Assembly (NCBI RefSeq): GCF_014633365.1
Contig: NW_026267104.1
Coordinates: 992,001-1,056,000 of the forward strand
Source: Diospyros lotus
Taxonomy: Eukaryota > Streptophyta > Magnoliopsida > Ericales > Ebenaceae
Length of the DNA stretch: 64,000 nt
Reading direction: 5' to 3'
The notes under the pieces were generated by a model. That model did not search any database and had not been told where the DNA came from. It worked only from the letters and a program-made list of their open reading frames with translations. This document shows positions 11,244 through 23,883 of this stretch, piece after piece (positions within the stretch are counted from its first letter, which is position 1; each line of letters starts with the position of its first letter). The position numbers and the translations under genes were made by a program.

Positions 11244-14200
11244 CAACACTCTGCAAGGTATTGGTTTCTTCTCTCTCTCTCTCTCTCTGGGTTTTGAAAT
11301 TACAAGTATGGAGTAAGTTATTCAGGATGTGGCAAGTTGTATGTTTGAAACTATTGATTTTTTTCAGGCGAGAGAAGATAAGTGTGAGGAGAAACAAAAT
11401 TTGGTGTCCATCCCTTTTGGAATTAGTTATTCACTAGAAAAGAGAATCCGGATGAATGCGTTATCCAACTCATAAATGAGGCAACTCAAAATTAGTCCAT
11501 TCAGAGATTCGGGGATGATCAAGTTTGGACCATGATCTTTCATTTTTAATCTTCATTTTTAGGTGCGAGATGAGAATGAGTTTACGGTGAGTCCAAGTCC
11601 TCTTAATGTATAGAATTTTAATGTGGTTGTTCTCTGGTAGCTGCAATTGTAATAACTTGGCCGATTCCCTGTCCAAGTCCAGTTATGGGTTCTCAACAAT
11701 TGGAGTCGTGGGAACAGGCATTTGATGCATTCACATTAGTTACGGAAGCAATGGTTTTGAAATTGCTCTTAACAATTTAGAGGTGTAGATTTTATCAAAG
11801 GAAGCAAATAGGAGAAACTAAACATTCCTTGGTTAGTTTGCAGGGAGCTTTTGAAGACCAATCTTCTGAGAGGATAATTTTGGAGCATTACAAAATCTTG
11901 TATTTTATCCTTTCAAAAACCATAGTAACTAGGAGCCAATAAGGAAATTTAGACCTAAAAATTGTAAAAGGAGGAGTATCGCAATTAAATTTGAATAAGC
12001 TAAAAATATGGACTCGGGGCAAACTTTTAGTGTATGTGTTAAATCTTAATCAAAATGGAGTGGCCATATGGATGCAATATATTTGACTACAGATATTAGC
12101 TATTATCTTTTTTGGTTTCTTAGTAGAGAAGCACTAAGTAGTAATTGGAAAGCTAGAATACAAATGGTCAATCCCACTTAGTGGGATTAAGGCATGTGGT
12201 GGCTGTTATTGTTCTTGGTAGAGAAGGAGAAGCAGAAGTTAAACATTTGCCTTGACAGTGGAGAAGCATTGTCTTTGAAATGTATAGAGGACTGCATTTA
12301 TGTTTCCATTTTGAGGTGGAACTAATGCTTTTGGTGTTGGTTTCCTTGTTCTTTTTCTCTACTTATCTTTCATCTTTTTTCCCACTTAATCAAGAATCCT
12401 CATAACTGGCGATTTTTTTTTTTTGGTTAAAAATTTTGATTATATTATTCTTGGACTTCTGCAAACAGGAATTGATGTTTATGAAAGTAAGCTTACCCAT
12501 TAGGTGGCCCCTATTCATGACTTTTCATTGAGCAACTTGAGCCTAATGCCCCTGTTTGTGACCTTTCATTGTTGGTCTTTGATTTACATATATCAATCGA
12601 CTCTGCTTGGGGCTTGGGCATGGCATACCCTTGTCACTTTGGAATGGATTTCATGTGTTGTCTTACCCTGCCGGGCTTTGGTTTTTGATCTACATACATA
12701 TGTCAATGGGTTTTGCCTAATTCTAGGGTTGCAATCGTACCGAGCCTAGCTAAGCTTTGCTGAGCTCATGCTCGGCTCATGAACCAGTTTCTAGGCTCAG
12801 GATTGAGCTCAAGCCTTAAAGGTCGGTTTGAGCTCGAGCTTGATTCATGTGAACCAAGCTTGAGCATCTGCTGGCGAGAGCTTGGGCTCGTTAGCAAGCT
12901 TGAGGTCGCCAAAATCTATTATTTTTCTTAAACCTAATTTACTATTTTACTTTATTATGTATACATATATTATATTATGTTAAGTGATTAAATTAATATA
13001 TATAATAATTTTAAATATTCAATTTAATTATATTATTATAATAATTTAAAGTTTGATAACTTTATGTTAAATAATATATTTATAAACGACATTGTTCACT
13101 AGATATTTGCGACCTTCTAATCGAACATGTTTACAAGCTTCTAATTGAGGCGTATTCATGAGCCTCTAATCAAACATGTTTGCAAGGTTTAACGAACTTC
13201 AAAGTTAGGATCAAGATCGACTTGTTTACCTTAACGAACGAACTCGAATGAGTTTTTGTCGAGTCGAACACCCAGCCGCTTACGAACTGCTCATTTGTGA
13301 CCCTACCTAGGTCTTGGGTGTGACTTTCCCTTGCCACTTTTGAATGGATTGCACGGGATCTCTTAGCCCAGCCTAGGTCACATTGCATATAGCAGTTGCA
13401 CTTCTTTCAGCCTGAAATACAATTTCCTTTTTCTCTCCAATAAATAGACAAACCCATCAGGGACCAAAACAATTGTTTTTAGAGCTCTTTTTGTTCTTTT
13501 GGGTACTTGGTGAATTGTTCGTAATACAAGTCAAAAATTGCATTCTTTTGATTCAATTCACTTTGTCATGGGTAACATCCCTAATAAATATGAATTTTGG
13601 TGTGGGTAATAGCATTTTAAATGATTTATTATAGGTCAATTCTTTACTATTCATCGGTAATGTGATCGAGAGGGGGGTGATTTTGACAGAGTTTCTGTGA
13701 AGTGGAGCCTATTGGGCATTTTTTCAACATTTCTTTTGTCTATCTCTTTCTAGTTGAGTGGATTTATCATTTTTAAAATTCTTACTAATTGGAAATTACC
13801 TGTATTTTTCTTTACGTTCTTATCAGTGAGAATGTTGGAATGTGCCAAGCACAATCCCTGGTTTTTCCCTATTTCCTTTTGATAAGTATCCCCACATGTT
13901 GTCTAGTAAGTTGTAATTATGGCTCTATCATCTGAAGGGAAGACGTTTTTGTTTAACAGCGGGAATATTTTGACTTTTGAATTATTTATGATGTCCTATT
14001 CTGATGGCAATGCGGTGCGTTTTAGCATCCCCCCATCAGTTGCCCTCTAAAACATTGGTTTGCATTGCAGTTTAACATTTCCATCATGAAGGGACTGTTT
14101 TAGTTAAGCTAGGTGGTCATATTATTAATAGTTAGCCACCTGATTACAGCTTCTTAACAAGTTGCATGACATAGCTATGCATTTATTTAACTATAAAGAA

Positions 14201-14264
14201 CTTGAAGGATGAAAAGATCTGAGAAAAGCAAGTTTTGCTTCCTTTTTTTTTTTTTTTTTTCAGG
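11244..14264 (+). other. Possible 3'UTR intron of NDUFB10; contains a MITE
   Basis: Just after the stop, CTGCAAG|GTATTGG near 11256 could be a donor. At 14231-14264 a pure T tract followed by CAG|GTACTG is a very strong acceptor. If used, the last 3'UTR exon is about 14265-14640. Otherwise this is AT-rich intergenic DNA without a credible coding exon. A (CT)n microsatellite lies at 11267-11288. The repeat at 12724-13305 is listed separately. Confidence 0.35.
12724..13305. mobile_element. MITE with TAGGGTTGCAA-type ends, copy 1
   Basis: The left end reads TAGGGTTGCAATCG and the right end ATTTGTGACCCTA, imperfect inverted repeats. Inside are strings of GAGCTCGAGCTTGA / GAACGAACTCGA, a composition also seen in copy 2 at 24403-24990. 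No transposase ORF. Superfamily not proven; the ends resemble common plant hAT-like non-autonomous elements. Confidence 0.6.
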
Positions 14265-14639
14265 TACTGAATTTGGTGAGCTACTAGACTATACAAAGTA
14301 CCGAGGTTTACCGGTCAATCCGTGTGGTTGCATTCTACTTGTGTCCTTTTTCGTTCTTTCACTCTTGTTAAATTACAAGGTCCAACTCTTTCGGCGACCG
14401 TTTTCATGTTTAGTTCTTTTGTGTTTTGGCATTGGAAACTGAAGAGATTTGTAATAAATGGAAGGATATCAGAAGATAGAATAAGTTTCATTCTCAAATT
14501 CTCATTCATGTCTGCAGTGGATGTGGGTATTACCATGTTTCCTTCTTGTTGCTTGGTCAACAGATCTGGATCTTACCATAAACCATCCTTAATGTTGAAA
14601 GTGCTATGGTGTACTCTTCCATTAAATAGAAAACGTTAA

Positions 14640-15990
14640 ATTTATTCTTTTCATTGGTTATCATCAATGGATATGCTCCCCTTTGCATGAAAACCCAGTT
14701 AGGTCTGTGAGTCTCACTTATTTTCTCTGTTCTAATCAAAAAAGGAAATGGGCATGAGAAACATCAATGGATATGTTGAACCATGTAATAAGGGGAGGCT
14801 TTGGCACGTAAATTTCGACACTGAACTGAACAGAGTATATCAAGAAACTTGATTTTGCTTCTCTGTTTGTTTGTGTTTTTTTTTTTGTGGGGCTAAGTGA
14901 CTTGATTTGTGTCACCTCTGGTACTACAGGTTTATATAAGAAGTTTAAAAGGGCTTGTTTGATTTTGTTAGTTTTCTGTGTTTATTTTTATTAGTTTTGT
15001 GTTTGTTTTCATTTATTGTTAAGAAAATAGAAACTGAATATTGCGTTTGATTCGACTATGCTATCGTTTTTCAATAAAAAAAATTGAAATGATGTTTGAT
15101 AAAAGCATATTTACAATACTTATCAGATTGCTGATGTGTAAAAAACTATTTATATTAAAAAAAGCATATATTCCTTACCAAAAAAAAACAAAAAAAAAAT
15201 TATTGGTTTATTTATCAGGTGTTGGGTTGATGAAGGGTGAGTGATTGGTTGATTGTGAAGGGAAACAATATGTTGGTGTTTTCATCATTTTTTCAAATGT
15301 AAAATTGTATATCAAATATAATTTTTTTTGTTTTTCTTTCCAAAAAAGCGACCAGATCTGGAATGGATGTTACCAGTTAATGAAAAATGACACAAAAAAC
15401 CTAACTTGTACATAAGAACGTATTCGTAACTTCAAGGAATGGTGGTATATCTTTACATTAGTTGCAAGTCACTACTAAAAGTGACACTGGGGATTGTATT
15501 GCTTTGTTAAACAACAGATTGTATATGCATGGCCAATTAAGCTGCAATCACTGACATATACTGGCAAAGCAGTTCTCCTGGTGTCACATCTTCCTGTCAA
15601 CTGGCAAGCCAAGCCAGCCTGGTAGGTGCTAGCTGCAAGCCAAGCCCTGCAGCCACTGGTGTATGCATCATCTTTGGACCATATTTTGTTTGTTTTACAG
15701 TCGATTAATTTAAACTCCAATATGTCCTTCCAAAAGGTCACAAGAGCATGCTCATCATCATTGCCTGGGAGACAAGTAAAAGAGAACAAGAAGAAGAAGA
15801 AGAAGAAGACCAGGAAATAGATCATAAAAACATTACCATTTGATTGTTCTTACTTCAGCACCATCCAAGCCTGAGAGTTGAGCCTCTTGTTCCTGCCAAA
15901 ACAGACAACTTGGAGAAGATAAGAAGCAAAAACTAGCACAGAAAGAGTGGAAAACTAGCACAGAGCCAGTGCAAAAACTCGCTTGTTCAT
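14640..15990. other. Intergenic region upstream/downstream of MIR319, no gene seen
   Basis: AT-rich, with T and A homopolymers (14878-14887, 15179-15200) and a short (AAG)n run at 15789-15811. At 15590-15660 the word GCAAGCCAAGCC occurs twice within 50 bp. ORFs here are short and look random. Part of 15850-15990 may be the 3' part of the pri-miR319 transcript. Confidence 0.5.
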
Positions 15991-15994
15991 GCAT

Positions 15995-16260
15995 CCAAAT
16001 GTGCTCCCGAGAGGAGCTCCCTTCAGTCCAATAAGTGGGCCAAGCCAACGGGAGAAGTTGCTCCCACATCATGCATCTAGTTAAACTCCGCATTCATATC
16101 CTCCTCCCCCTCCCCCGCTCAAGAGTCTCTCTGCGCCGGGCGCCATTTGTTAGGGAACACCAAGCATAACCAGATGCATGAGATGGCAGCTCTGCCCGCT
16201 ACTCGGCCCCCTTCCTTGGACGGAAAGGAGCTCCTCATCTCTCTCACAAGGCTTTCTTCC
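15995..16260 (-). ncRNA. MIR319: MIR319 precursor foldback
   Basis: On the minus strand the 3' arm carries TTGGACTGAAGGGAGCTCCT (16031-16012), the sequence known for miR319. This microRNA cuts TCP transcription-factor mRNAs that control leaf growth and shape. The 5' arm at 16236-16214 reads GAGGAGCTCCTTTCCGTCCA and pairs with the mature strand with only a few mismatches, as the miR319* arm should. The arms are about 180 nt apart, matching the unusually long foldbacks of the miR159/319 family. A second paired block lies inside the loop: CATCTCATGCATCTGGTT (near 16185-16168) against AACTAGATGCATGATGTG. A TATA-like box stands just upstream at 16297-16290. Outer precursor ends are approximate because the lower stem pairs weakly. 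Confidence 0.9.
16012..16031 (-). ncRNA. miR319: Mature miR319 (20 nt)
   Basis: TTGGACTGAAGGGAGCTCCT on the minus strand. The last base is T, which matches the miR319c-like variant rather than the …CTCCC form. Confidence 0.88.
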
Positions 16261-16289
16261 CATGGCCTCTCCCCACCGCTTGGTACTTG

Positions 16290-16297
16290 CTTATATA
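16290..16297 (-). promoter_or_regulatory. TATA-like box upstream of the MIR319 hairpin
   Basis: Minus-strand TATATAAG lies about 55 nt upstream of the start of the paired 5' arm. It predicts a TSS near 16260, which would leave a very short leader before the hairpin. A start further upstream is also possible. Confidence 0.45.
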
Positions 16298-16329
16298 CAG
16301 CTTCTGCACTACCTGGCAAATCAAGTACA

Positions 16330-19300
16330 CAGCATAGGAATTGATTAGAACAGTGGTATTTTCGCAATTATGATCGCCGGGAATCTTTCCTTTTTGGCCC
16401 TTACTGCCGGATATGTCCATGCATCAGGCTGTTGTGGACAAGATCTATATATGATTGCTTCCTTTAGCTCTATCAGGATGGGCTTTACATCACCTCAATG
16501 CCTCAGTTTTAAAAAGCTTTTCATTTGGATATATATATATCTTCGTTAAACAATTGTGGAGATTGCTTTCATTCTTACGCCAAAGGTTGTCCCAAATGGG
16601 GGGCACATTACTGTCCATCAAAGTTCACTATCCAGAATGAAAACTATGTTCTTGTTTTGGTTATTTTTCCTTGGAGATGATAAGTTTGTGTGGATATTGA
16701 AGTTATATTCATTCACTATCAAGTGAGAATCATCTTCTTGCTTGCTCATTCAAGCAACACACGATCCATTGTTAATCTGATGATTGGGCATAACAAAACA
16801 TATTAAACTGCTAATCACGCGCTTAAGTTTCTCTCAATAGGAAGGAGATTTTGATGTTTAACAGCTGGATGAAATCTTCTGAATGATAATTTGTTTATGT
16901 TGAAGATTAGCAATAATGGGTTCACTTAAAAAATCATTTGGTCAATTTGGAGATAAAACACTCATCATACCATATATTCGTGTCGACATAATACTAGAGT
17001 TCAATTATATATTGTCGTGTATTTAAATTGTGAATACAATATATGTTGAGTGAGAATCAATAAACACTATTTTTAACTTTAAACTTTTTCAAAATCATCA
17101 AAAATACCCTATTCACAACCAGTATACATCAATAAAGCAGGAGGGTTGCATTAAGAAACTCAACAAGCTTGGAATTTGTATGGTTTGGGAGATTCTCTCC
17201 ACAAAGGGGAAAGAGACAGAAAAATATGAACTTGAAAAAGGAAACGAAAAGTATGTTTGCTCTGCATGAGTTTCTGCAGAAAGATCAATAAGCTCAAGGC
17301 CTGTCTTCTAGCTCTTCTGGGTCAGATGAAATCTGTAGAGAGATTGGTTTTTAGTTTGCATGAGATCACAATCTGATTCTCTGAACAGAAAGAGGCATTT
17401 GTTCCCAGGCTTGGTCTCTCTTTCCTTCGATCTTTTAAAAGCTAAAGGACAAAAACACACAGGCCTGCTCACCCACCCTCACTTTGACTTGACCATTTTT
17501 TTTCTCTTCCTTCCATAGTATTGGTGCCGGTGATGTTATTCCTACGTGATTAAAAGGTTACGAATTCGAGTTGTAGAAACAGTTGAAGTTGTGAATAATA
17601 AGACCCTCTCAGACTATAGAAAGGCGTAGAGCCTTGTGTAAATAATAATAACAATATATGAAATCTTAATTTCACTAGATAGGGTCTGTAAAGTAGATTG
17701 ATTATTGTTTGTCAATCATAGAAATATGGTAATTATATCTTCTGTTTGGTTGCAGGGAAAAGCACCATGAATCCAGGTGAGATGAGGTCACCAGGCTGTG
17801 CTACCTATCTCAAGTGCTAGGAATCTGATTCTCTCCTCTGAAACGAAGTCCCTCTGGCCTCTGATGATTAGCAAAAACTAAAAAAAGCAAATCAATTGAA
17901 GAAAGCTCTCACAAATCAGCGCAGGGGCTGAACAAACTCAAACAGGAGGATAGGGACCCAAAAAAGATAAAACCATGCAGAAAGCTAGGATGGCTAAGGT
18001 TTGTACACATGTGAAGAGATGTTGAGGCAGAGCAAATAAGAGGATTTATTTACGGAATTGTGAAACAGAAAATGGAAAATATTGATGATTTGGCAGCTTA
18101 TGTAGGTTGGGCTAGGCCATGTACCCTTCGGGATTGGGATTGGGATTGGGTTCTTATTTGCCCCTCGGGCATCTTTTGGGCTTTTGTCCATTCGTGGAAG
18201 TTAAGTCTTTAACTCTTAAGATAATCCAACACAACTTGTTTTGATTCCTTGGAACTATTGCTGGGAAAATTAAACTGCATTCTTACCTATTTTTGTGATA
18301 AAATATGATAATAATACTGTTACTGTATAACCCATTATTAGGAGCCTCACTAAATTTAATCCAGCACCTTATTTTTATGGAGAATATCATTTTTGAGATA
18401 TTGTACTTCTGTAACATTATCCTATTATTGATAAGATAAGTATCATACAATAAGAAATTTGTTGTTTATGCAAGATTGATAAAGATAACCGGAGGTGTCG
18501 CTTGCAACCACAAAGAAGATTGTTCCAAAAGTTTTCTTGGTTTGTCCATTCAATGATTTTGTCAAATTTAAGTGATAGAAATAATATTACTATAACGGAA
18601 GTCGAGGTCAAAGAATAAGGCAAGTCGTGATATATATCTCTTTTTTTTAGGAGGTTATTTTTTTATGACAATATTTTTTTGATCTCTCGTTATAAGAAAC
18701 GTCATTCTTATAACGAGAAAATATGATGTGAGGCAAAATTGTCTTTTTGCTCATTTTTTATAAATTCGTCAATAAACCAGTCGAGATTTCTAGCATTTTC
18801 CTCTTGACCTATTTGATCTTGAATTTAGAGGAGAAAAATCTCATTTATGAGGATCTGTAAGCTATGCCTAACAATAATGGCTAATGATATCTTTTATGAT
18901 GATCCTTATGCCACAAGAAAGGCCTTATGATCTCTCCTCGGTGAAGTGGTTGGGAATTCAAGTGCAATTTGGTGAAGGTTGAGGGCTGAAGGTGCCACGT
19001 GTAAGTACATGGCCTTGTAAGGCTTGCAATCGTGCCAGCTATATATATATATATATATATTATCCTTTTATTAAAATGGCCACGCATACCATCGGAAATA
19101 TTATGTGAACATTCCAACTTGACACTTGAAATGAACTACATATCCAAACACCCCCGTTACTCTTGAAGAAACCAAACACCCACTAACCCAAATGTCCAAA
19201 TTACCCTTCCAAATCTACACAAATCACAAACCCATCCTCTCAAAAACCTAACCCATTTTATTCCTAAATTCCATCTCCAAGAAACACTCGTCGCCGCCCA

Positions 19301-20620
19301 CCTGACCTGACCTACCTCGTTGTTGGCCACTAAAGAAAAGAAAGATGTAAAGGGGGGCGTTTGGGCGGAGCATTACTTAGGTGTCAATTTAGAGTGCTTG
19401 CACAACATTTTTTATAAGATCGTGCTATATGCATCGATGAGATGACAGATTTGATGACCAAATCAAATTTCATCCAATGATAAAGTCTAATCGAACTTCA
19501 TCATCAATCATTAAGGTGTCGCAGACGAGAGAAGCTCAATCGGGCTTCATCCAGAGGCGATAATGGCAAGACAACGAGGTGATGCAATGACAATCAGCAC
19601 AAAACGTTGCGGCAAGGCAATGATAGGATGCAGCAATGGTTGGCGCTAGGCCACGACAGGATGCAACGGCAATCCCGCAAAGCACTACAACGGGGCAATG
19701 ACAGGATGAAGCAGCGATCGCACAAGGTAAATGTGGTAATGAGGCGAGATAAGACAAATCTTACTAGAGACGACCATGGCAGATGAGAAAGAAGACAGCC
19801 AAGGGCAGTGATGGTGAATTTGCAAATTGGGTGAGAACATTTTGTCATTTAACGCCTTTGGTTATCTTCTCAGTAACCCATTATTTGTATAAGTGGCATT
19901 TTCCTTTTCGATATATATAATAAAGTGCTTTTACATTTTGTTTTTCTTTTTGTGAAAGAATATTTGGTATAAATTTTAGATACGATAATAACCAAATATA
20001 TATCTTTCTTTTCATTTTTGTTTTTGAAATTTTAAACATAAAAAATCAAAACCCAAAGACAAAATCCATACCAAACAAAACCCTAACTTTGATAATCAAA
20101 CTGAGAGTGTGTTTGATAGTGTGAAAATTTCATGAAAAATATCCCATCTGATGAATTGAATTCTATTTTTTTTTATCGATAAATTGAATTCTATCTTTAT
20201 TGTTTGACACACTATTTTAAAGTATGTTTTGACTTATTTTTCATGAAAAATTAATTCTAAAGGCGTGGTGATTTTTGTTTTCTGTATAAGTTGAATTTTT
20301 TTTTTCCAACTAAATGCAATCAAATAGACCTTAATGGATGGGTTTGAACCATGGAAACAATGTAATGCTCAATCATTTCAATAACATTCAAAAGCACCTT
20401 CAAATGAGTAATTAAATAGATTCAAGAATCAACTTAGGATGATTACTCTTGCGTGGTCGCGATACTTGTACCCTCGATTACTTCAGGGGATGTAAATCGC
20501 AACTTAGGGTTTTTAGGCCTTATGTAAGACGATAATTGAACTCGTAACCCACCAGTAACACCGGCATATTGTTCATCCGATTGCTTGACCTATTATTCAA
20601 GAACCAACTTTGTATTTGTT
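16330..20620. other. Gene-free intergenic region
   Basis: AT-rich DNA with no conserved ORF and no recognisable gene exon. It contains a TA microsatellite at 19040-19061, a GC-richer low-complexity patch with repeated GGCAATGA/GCAAGGC-like words at 19540-19850 (ORFs there are compositional), and a TGGGAT pentamer-like run at 18130-18150. Confidence 0.6.
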
Positions 20621-20622
20621 TA

Positions 20623-21000
20623 GGTAGCGTTTGTTAAAATGAGCAAGATAAGGGAGTATCAAGATAAGCCCAGAATAATTTTCGAATCAAGATATAGAAT
20701 GATCAAGATAAAGTTTGAAGCATTTCAAAATTTTTATCGATCAAACTATTTGTTAAATTCTTTGAATGTATTAGATGACACATAAGTCATTTTTTTCTTA
20801 TATGTAGGGATCGAGATATGCTTATTATGAGGGGAGGAGAGATATGCAAATCTTGAAAAATTAAGATAAGAGGTCATTAATGATTTTTTTCAAGAATGGT
20901 TAGATAATCTTAATTAACAAACATGTTGGAAATAATAGAATTCTAGGATACATTCCATACCTTAACTTTTTTACCTTATATCTTGATTAACAAACGCCCA
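20623..21000. mobile_element. MITE with GGTAGCGTTTGTTAA ends, copy A
   Basis: Left end GGTAGCGTTTGTTAAAATGAGCAAG; right end …TTGATTAACAAACGCCC. The first 130 bp match, in inverse orientation, the right end of the element at 37501-38332, including AAATGAGCAAGATAAG and GAGTATCAA. About 380 bp long with no ORF, so non-autonomous. Confidence 0.72.
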
Positions 21001-21456
21001 TTTTAGGAGGATTGAGCACAAATATTTAACTTTCAAAAGCAAAAGTAATAAAAAGGTGAGATTTTTTTTACAATATATTATCCTTTCATTAAGATGGGGT
21101 GGAACCTCAATACAAAATTCGAAATGTTGGGTTCTTTGAACTTAAGAAATTCAAGCTGCTGTTCTTCTCCTAATTCATTGCTGCTTCTTCTTTCTATACA
21201 TTCTGATGAGCTTTTCAATTCTTCACTGAATTTTTGAGGACTTAAACATGTGTCTTTGATGATCAGTGTGTGTAAGATGATGTCTTGCCTTTATATTTGC
21301 TTGGTTATACAACCTAGAAAGTTTGATGTGGAACTAACACTTACAAACTAAATAGAGAGAGTACATAGAATCTTGAAAATGCATCCCTCTTTTATTGAGC
21401 TAACATGGGGCAATCATCCAAATGGAAAACTAATTCCAAAATTGCGCCCCCCAAAA

Positions 21457-21610
21457 AAGTTATTTTTACAACTCGATCCGAACTTTCGATTACAGGGGAA
21501 TAATCTTACCATAATTCTTAGTAAACGCTAAAAAGAAGTTATTTTTACAACTCTATCCGAACTTTCAGTTATAGGGGAATAATCGTACCATAATTCTTAG
21601 TAAAGGCTGC
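21457..21610. repeat. Tandem direct repeat, two units of 79 bp
   Basis: AAGTTATTTTTACAACTC…AATTCTTAGTAAA occurs twice with a 79-bp period and a handful of substitutions. It ends about 40 bp beyond the COL stop codon (21649), so it probably lies in the 3'UTR or polyadenylation region of that minus-strand gene. Confidence 0.85.
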
Positions 21611-21648
21611 CCCTTGATATTGCCAAGAAAATATTTGACAGTTAACAG

Positions 21649-23207
21649 TTATTTGTTGACAAGGTAGGGGAAAGCTGCAGGCCCTGAAAAGGATGCTGAT
21701 CTCTTCACGAACCGACCTTTCATTCTTGGCCTCTTCTCTGCATTGAGTTTCCTAACTTCATACCTTATCTTCTTCGAAAACAATCTTGTCCTCCTCTTCT
21801 CTCTGTACCTCGACACTCTTGCTTCTCTTCCCTCGTCGCCTCCTCTCATCAATTGGCTTCCTTCCCCTCCATACAAATGAGAAGAAGATCCTCCATAGCA
21901 TGATCCCTAAAATATTAATTCAACGCATAAACACATCAACAGACAGTAGAAGCTTATTAATCAAGAGTTAAACAATTGTTAATTCTAGTTAATTATATAT
22001 CTAAGCTTCTCTGATCCATACAACTTTCAATTTGAAATCAATTTTAAAGTTTGCATGCAATGCATGTACTCAGAGCCCAAAACTTCCATTTGCATGCTTA
22101 TTTATAACTTCGTTTTTATTTTTTTCTTTATTGATGAGAATCCGCAATGGCTATTTGGTCATGTGTGTGCTTAGAACATGGAGAGATTAGATGAGGGGAT
22201 ACCATGAAGTCGGGCCAGCAGTCGTTAGGGTTGAACTCCGGCCGGCTTCCAGTGGTCCAAGGCGAGCCATGGCTAGCCCAAGCAGAGATGACAGCCTCAT
22301 GGTTAAGCCTCAGAAGCATTTTCCTCTCCTCTTCTGCTTTACATTCACTCTTCAGCATGGCTTTCTCTGCCACCCCAGCCGCAGATTTCTCCTCCTTCCC
22401 GGCCACCGGCGATCGATAACTGAATCTCAAATCCACGGTTTGTTGGCATCCCGTAGCAGCCCCTACATCTTCATCTTCAACCTTAACTTTCCTACCCTCT
22501 AAGCAACCATCAGTACCATCTTCTTCTTTACAATCTAAAAGTAGTCCCAGCCCTTCAATGCCACAATTTTCTTCATCAAGTCCGGTCCCTAATAAGCTCT
22601 CAACGTCGGCAGCAAACTCTGCAAGATCCATGTCCGATGGAAGAAACTCGTGGAGATTATCCAAGCCATCACAAGCTTCCTCTCTTCCATTATCATCCAA
22701 CAGTCGACTGAACTCATCTTCCATGGCGGTTTCAGCTCCATTATCGCAGAATTCTGCAGCAAAAGGGTCGAAGATTGGGACCTGGTAAAGAAGGTACTCT
22801 TCATTCTCTTCCGGCGAAGCGTCTTCACTGCCAATCTCAGGCACTAAAGGAATCGGGTTTGTGATTTTCTCCGCCTCCGTGGCCACCGCCGTAGACGGCG
22901 GAGTGAAGGAAGCGGGCTTGGTGGGCCTCCGGGTCCGGGCCTTGCGGGTAAACCCTTGGTGCCAAGCTGGCGGAGATTTCTCAGCCGGCTGGAGAGCCAT
23001 CTTCATCTTCTCCAGCCGAACCCTTGTTGGAACCCTTTCGTGCCGGCTTGCTAACTGGTTCGCGGAATGGACCGACGAATCGCAGGCTTGGCAAAGGAAA
23101 GCATCGTCGGCGGCGCAGTACCACCGGGCCCTTTTGGTTAAGCAGCTCTCACAGGCTCTGGCCGTCTTGCCTCCAACCGCGTTGGCGGCTTTCTTGTCAG
23201 GGATCAT
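21649..23207 (-). CDS. COL16: CONSTANS-like zinc-finger protein, single B-box plus CCT domain (COL16 type)
   Basis: Nuclear transcription regulator of the BBX/CONSTANS-like family. Exon 1 is 23207-22203 and exon 2 is 21906-21649, joined in phase 0 over a 296-bp GT-AG intron, giving 420 residues. The B-box begins at C19 ([13 protein letters not shown]…[13 protein letters not shown]…RHERV) and keeps its zinc ligands. There is no second B-box; next comes an acidic middle region, then the CCT domain at about 362-404 ([39 protein letters not shown]). One B-box plus CCT is the layout of the COL6/7/8/16 group in Arabidopsis. Members act in pigment, branching and light responses; the exact role here is not shown. 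All key residues are present. Confidence 0.93.
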
Positions 23208-23483
23208 AACGGATTATTGACGATTGGAAAGCTGAAAACCTTAGCAGCTTCAAGGATTGATGAACAAAAACACCCTCAAAACATGGAACAGATAGCAGCT
23301 CTCGAAGGTTAGTACTAAAGATTCTAGATTGAATCAAAAGCTGAAACTGGGTTTGAATACTCGATTATCTAGCTGGAAACTGGTGAATTTGCAGGTTCCT
23401 TTTTGCAGGGATCATCATCAGGGATTGAAGATCTGTGTAGTTTTGGAGCTGACTTTGCCGTATAGCCAGATCAAGGATTGAAC

Positions 23484-23494
23484 AATATTTATAG
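23484..23494 (-). promoter_or_regulatory. TATA box of the COL gene
   Basis: Minus-strand CTATAAATATT lies about 280 bp before the ATG (23207), predicting a leader of about 245 nt. Confidence 0.55.
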
Positions 23495-23843
23495 AAGAAA
23501 CTAGAGAGGAAATATTGAGGTCCATGAAGTATATATTTGGGAAAGAAATGAGGGGCAATAATTGTAACATGGATGGGTACACTGTGAGTGAGTGACCCAC
23601 AGATGTACGCTTTTACTCTTTTGCTCTGGGGGAGCTAGGTTGGTATCAGGCAAGAGCCCTAGCGAGCAAGCCATTGATGATGGTTTTGGTGCTTTCTACA
23701 GTGCGAGACAAGAGCCCTAGTTGGGCCCCATGATTGGTCTTATCTCATTCCTCATTGGCTAAATTACTCATCTCCATCTTAATCTCTCCCTCCCTATTGG
23801 CTCTCTGTCCACATTAGGGATTCCTTGTGGCCCCCCATATACA

Positions 23844-23883
<40 letters not shown>

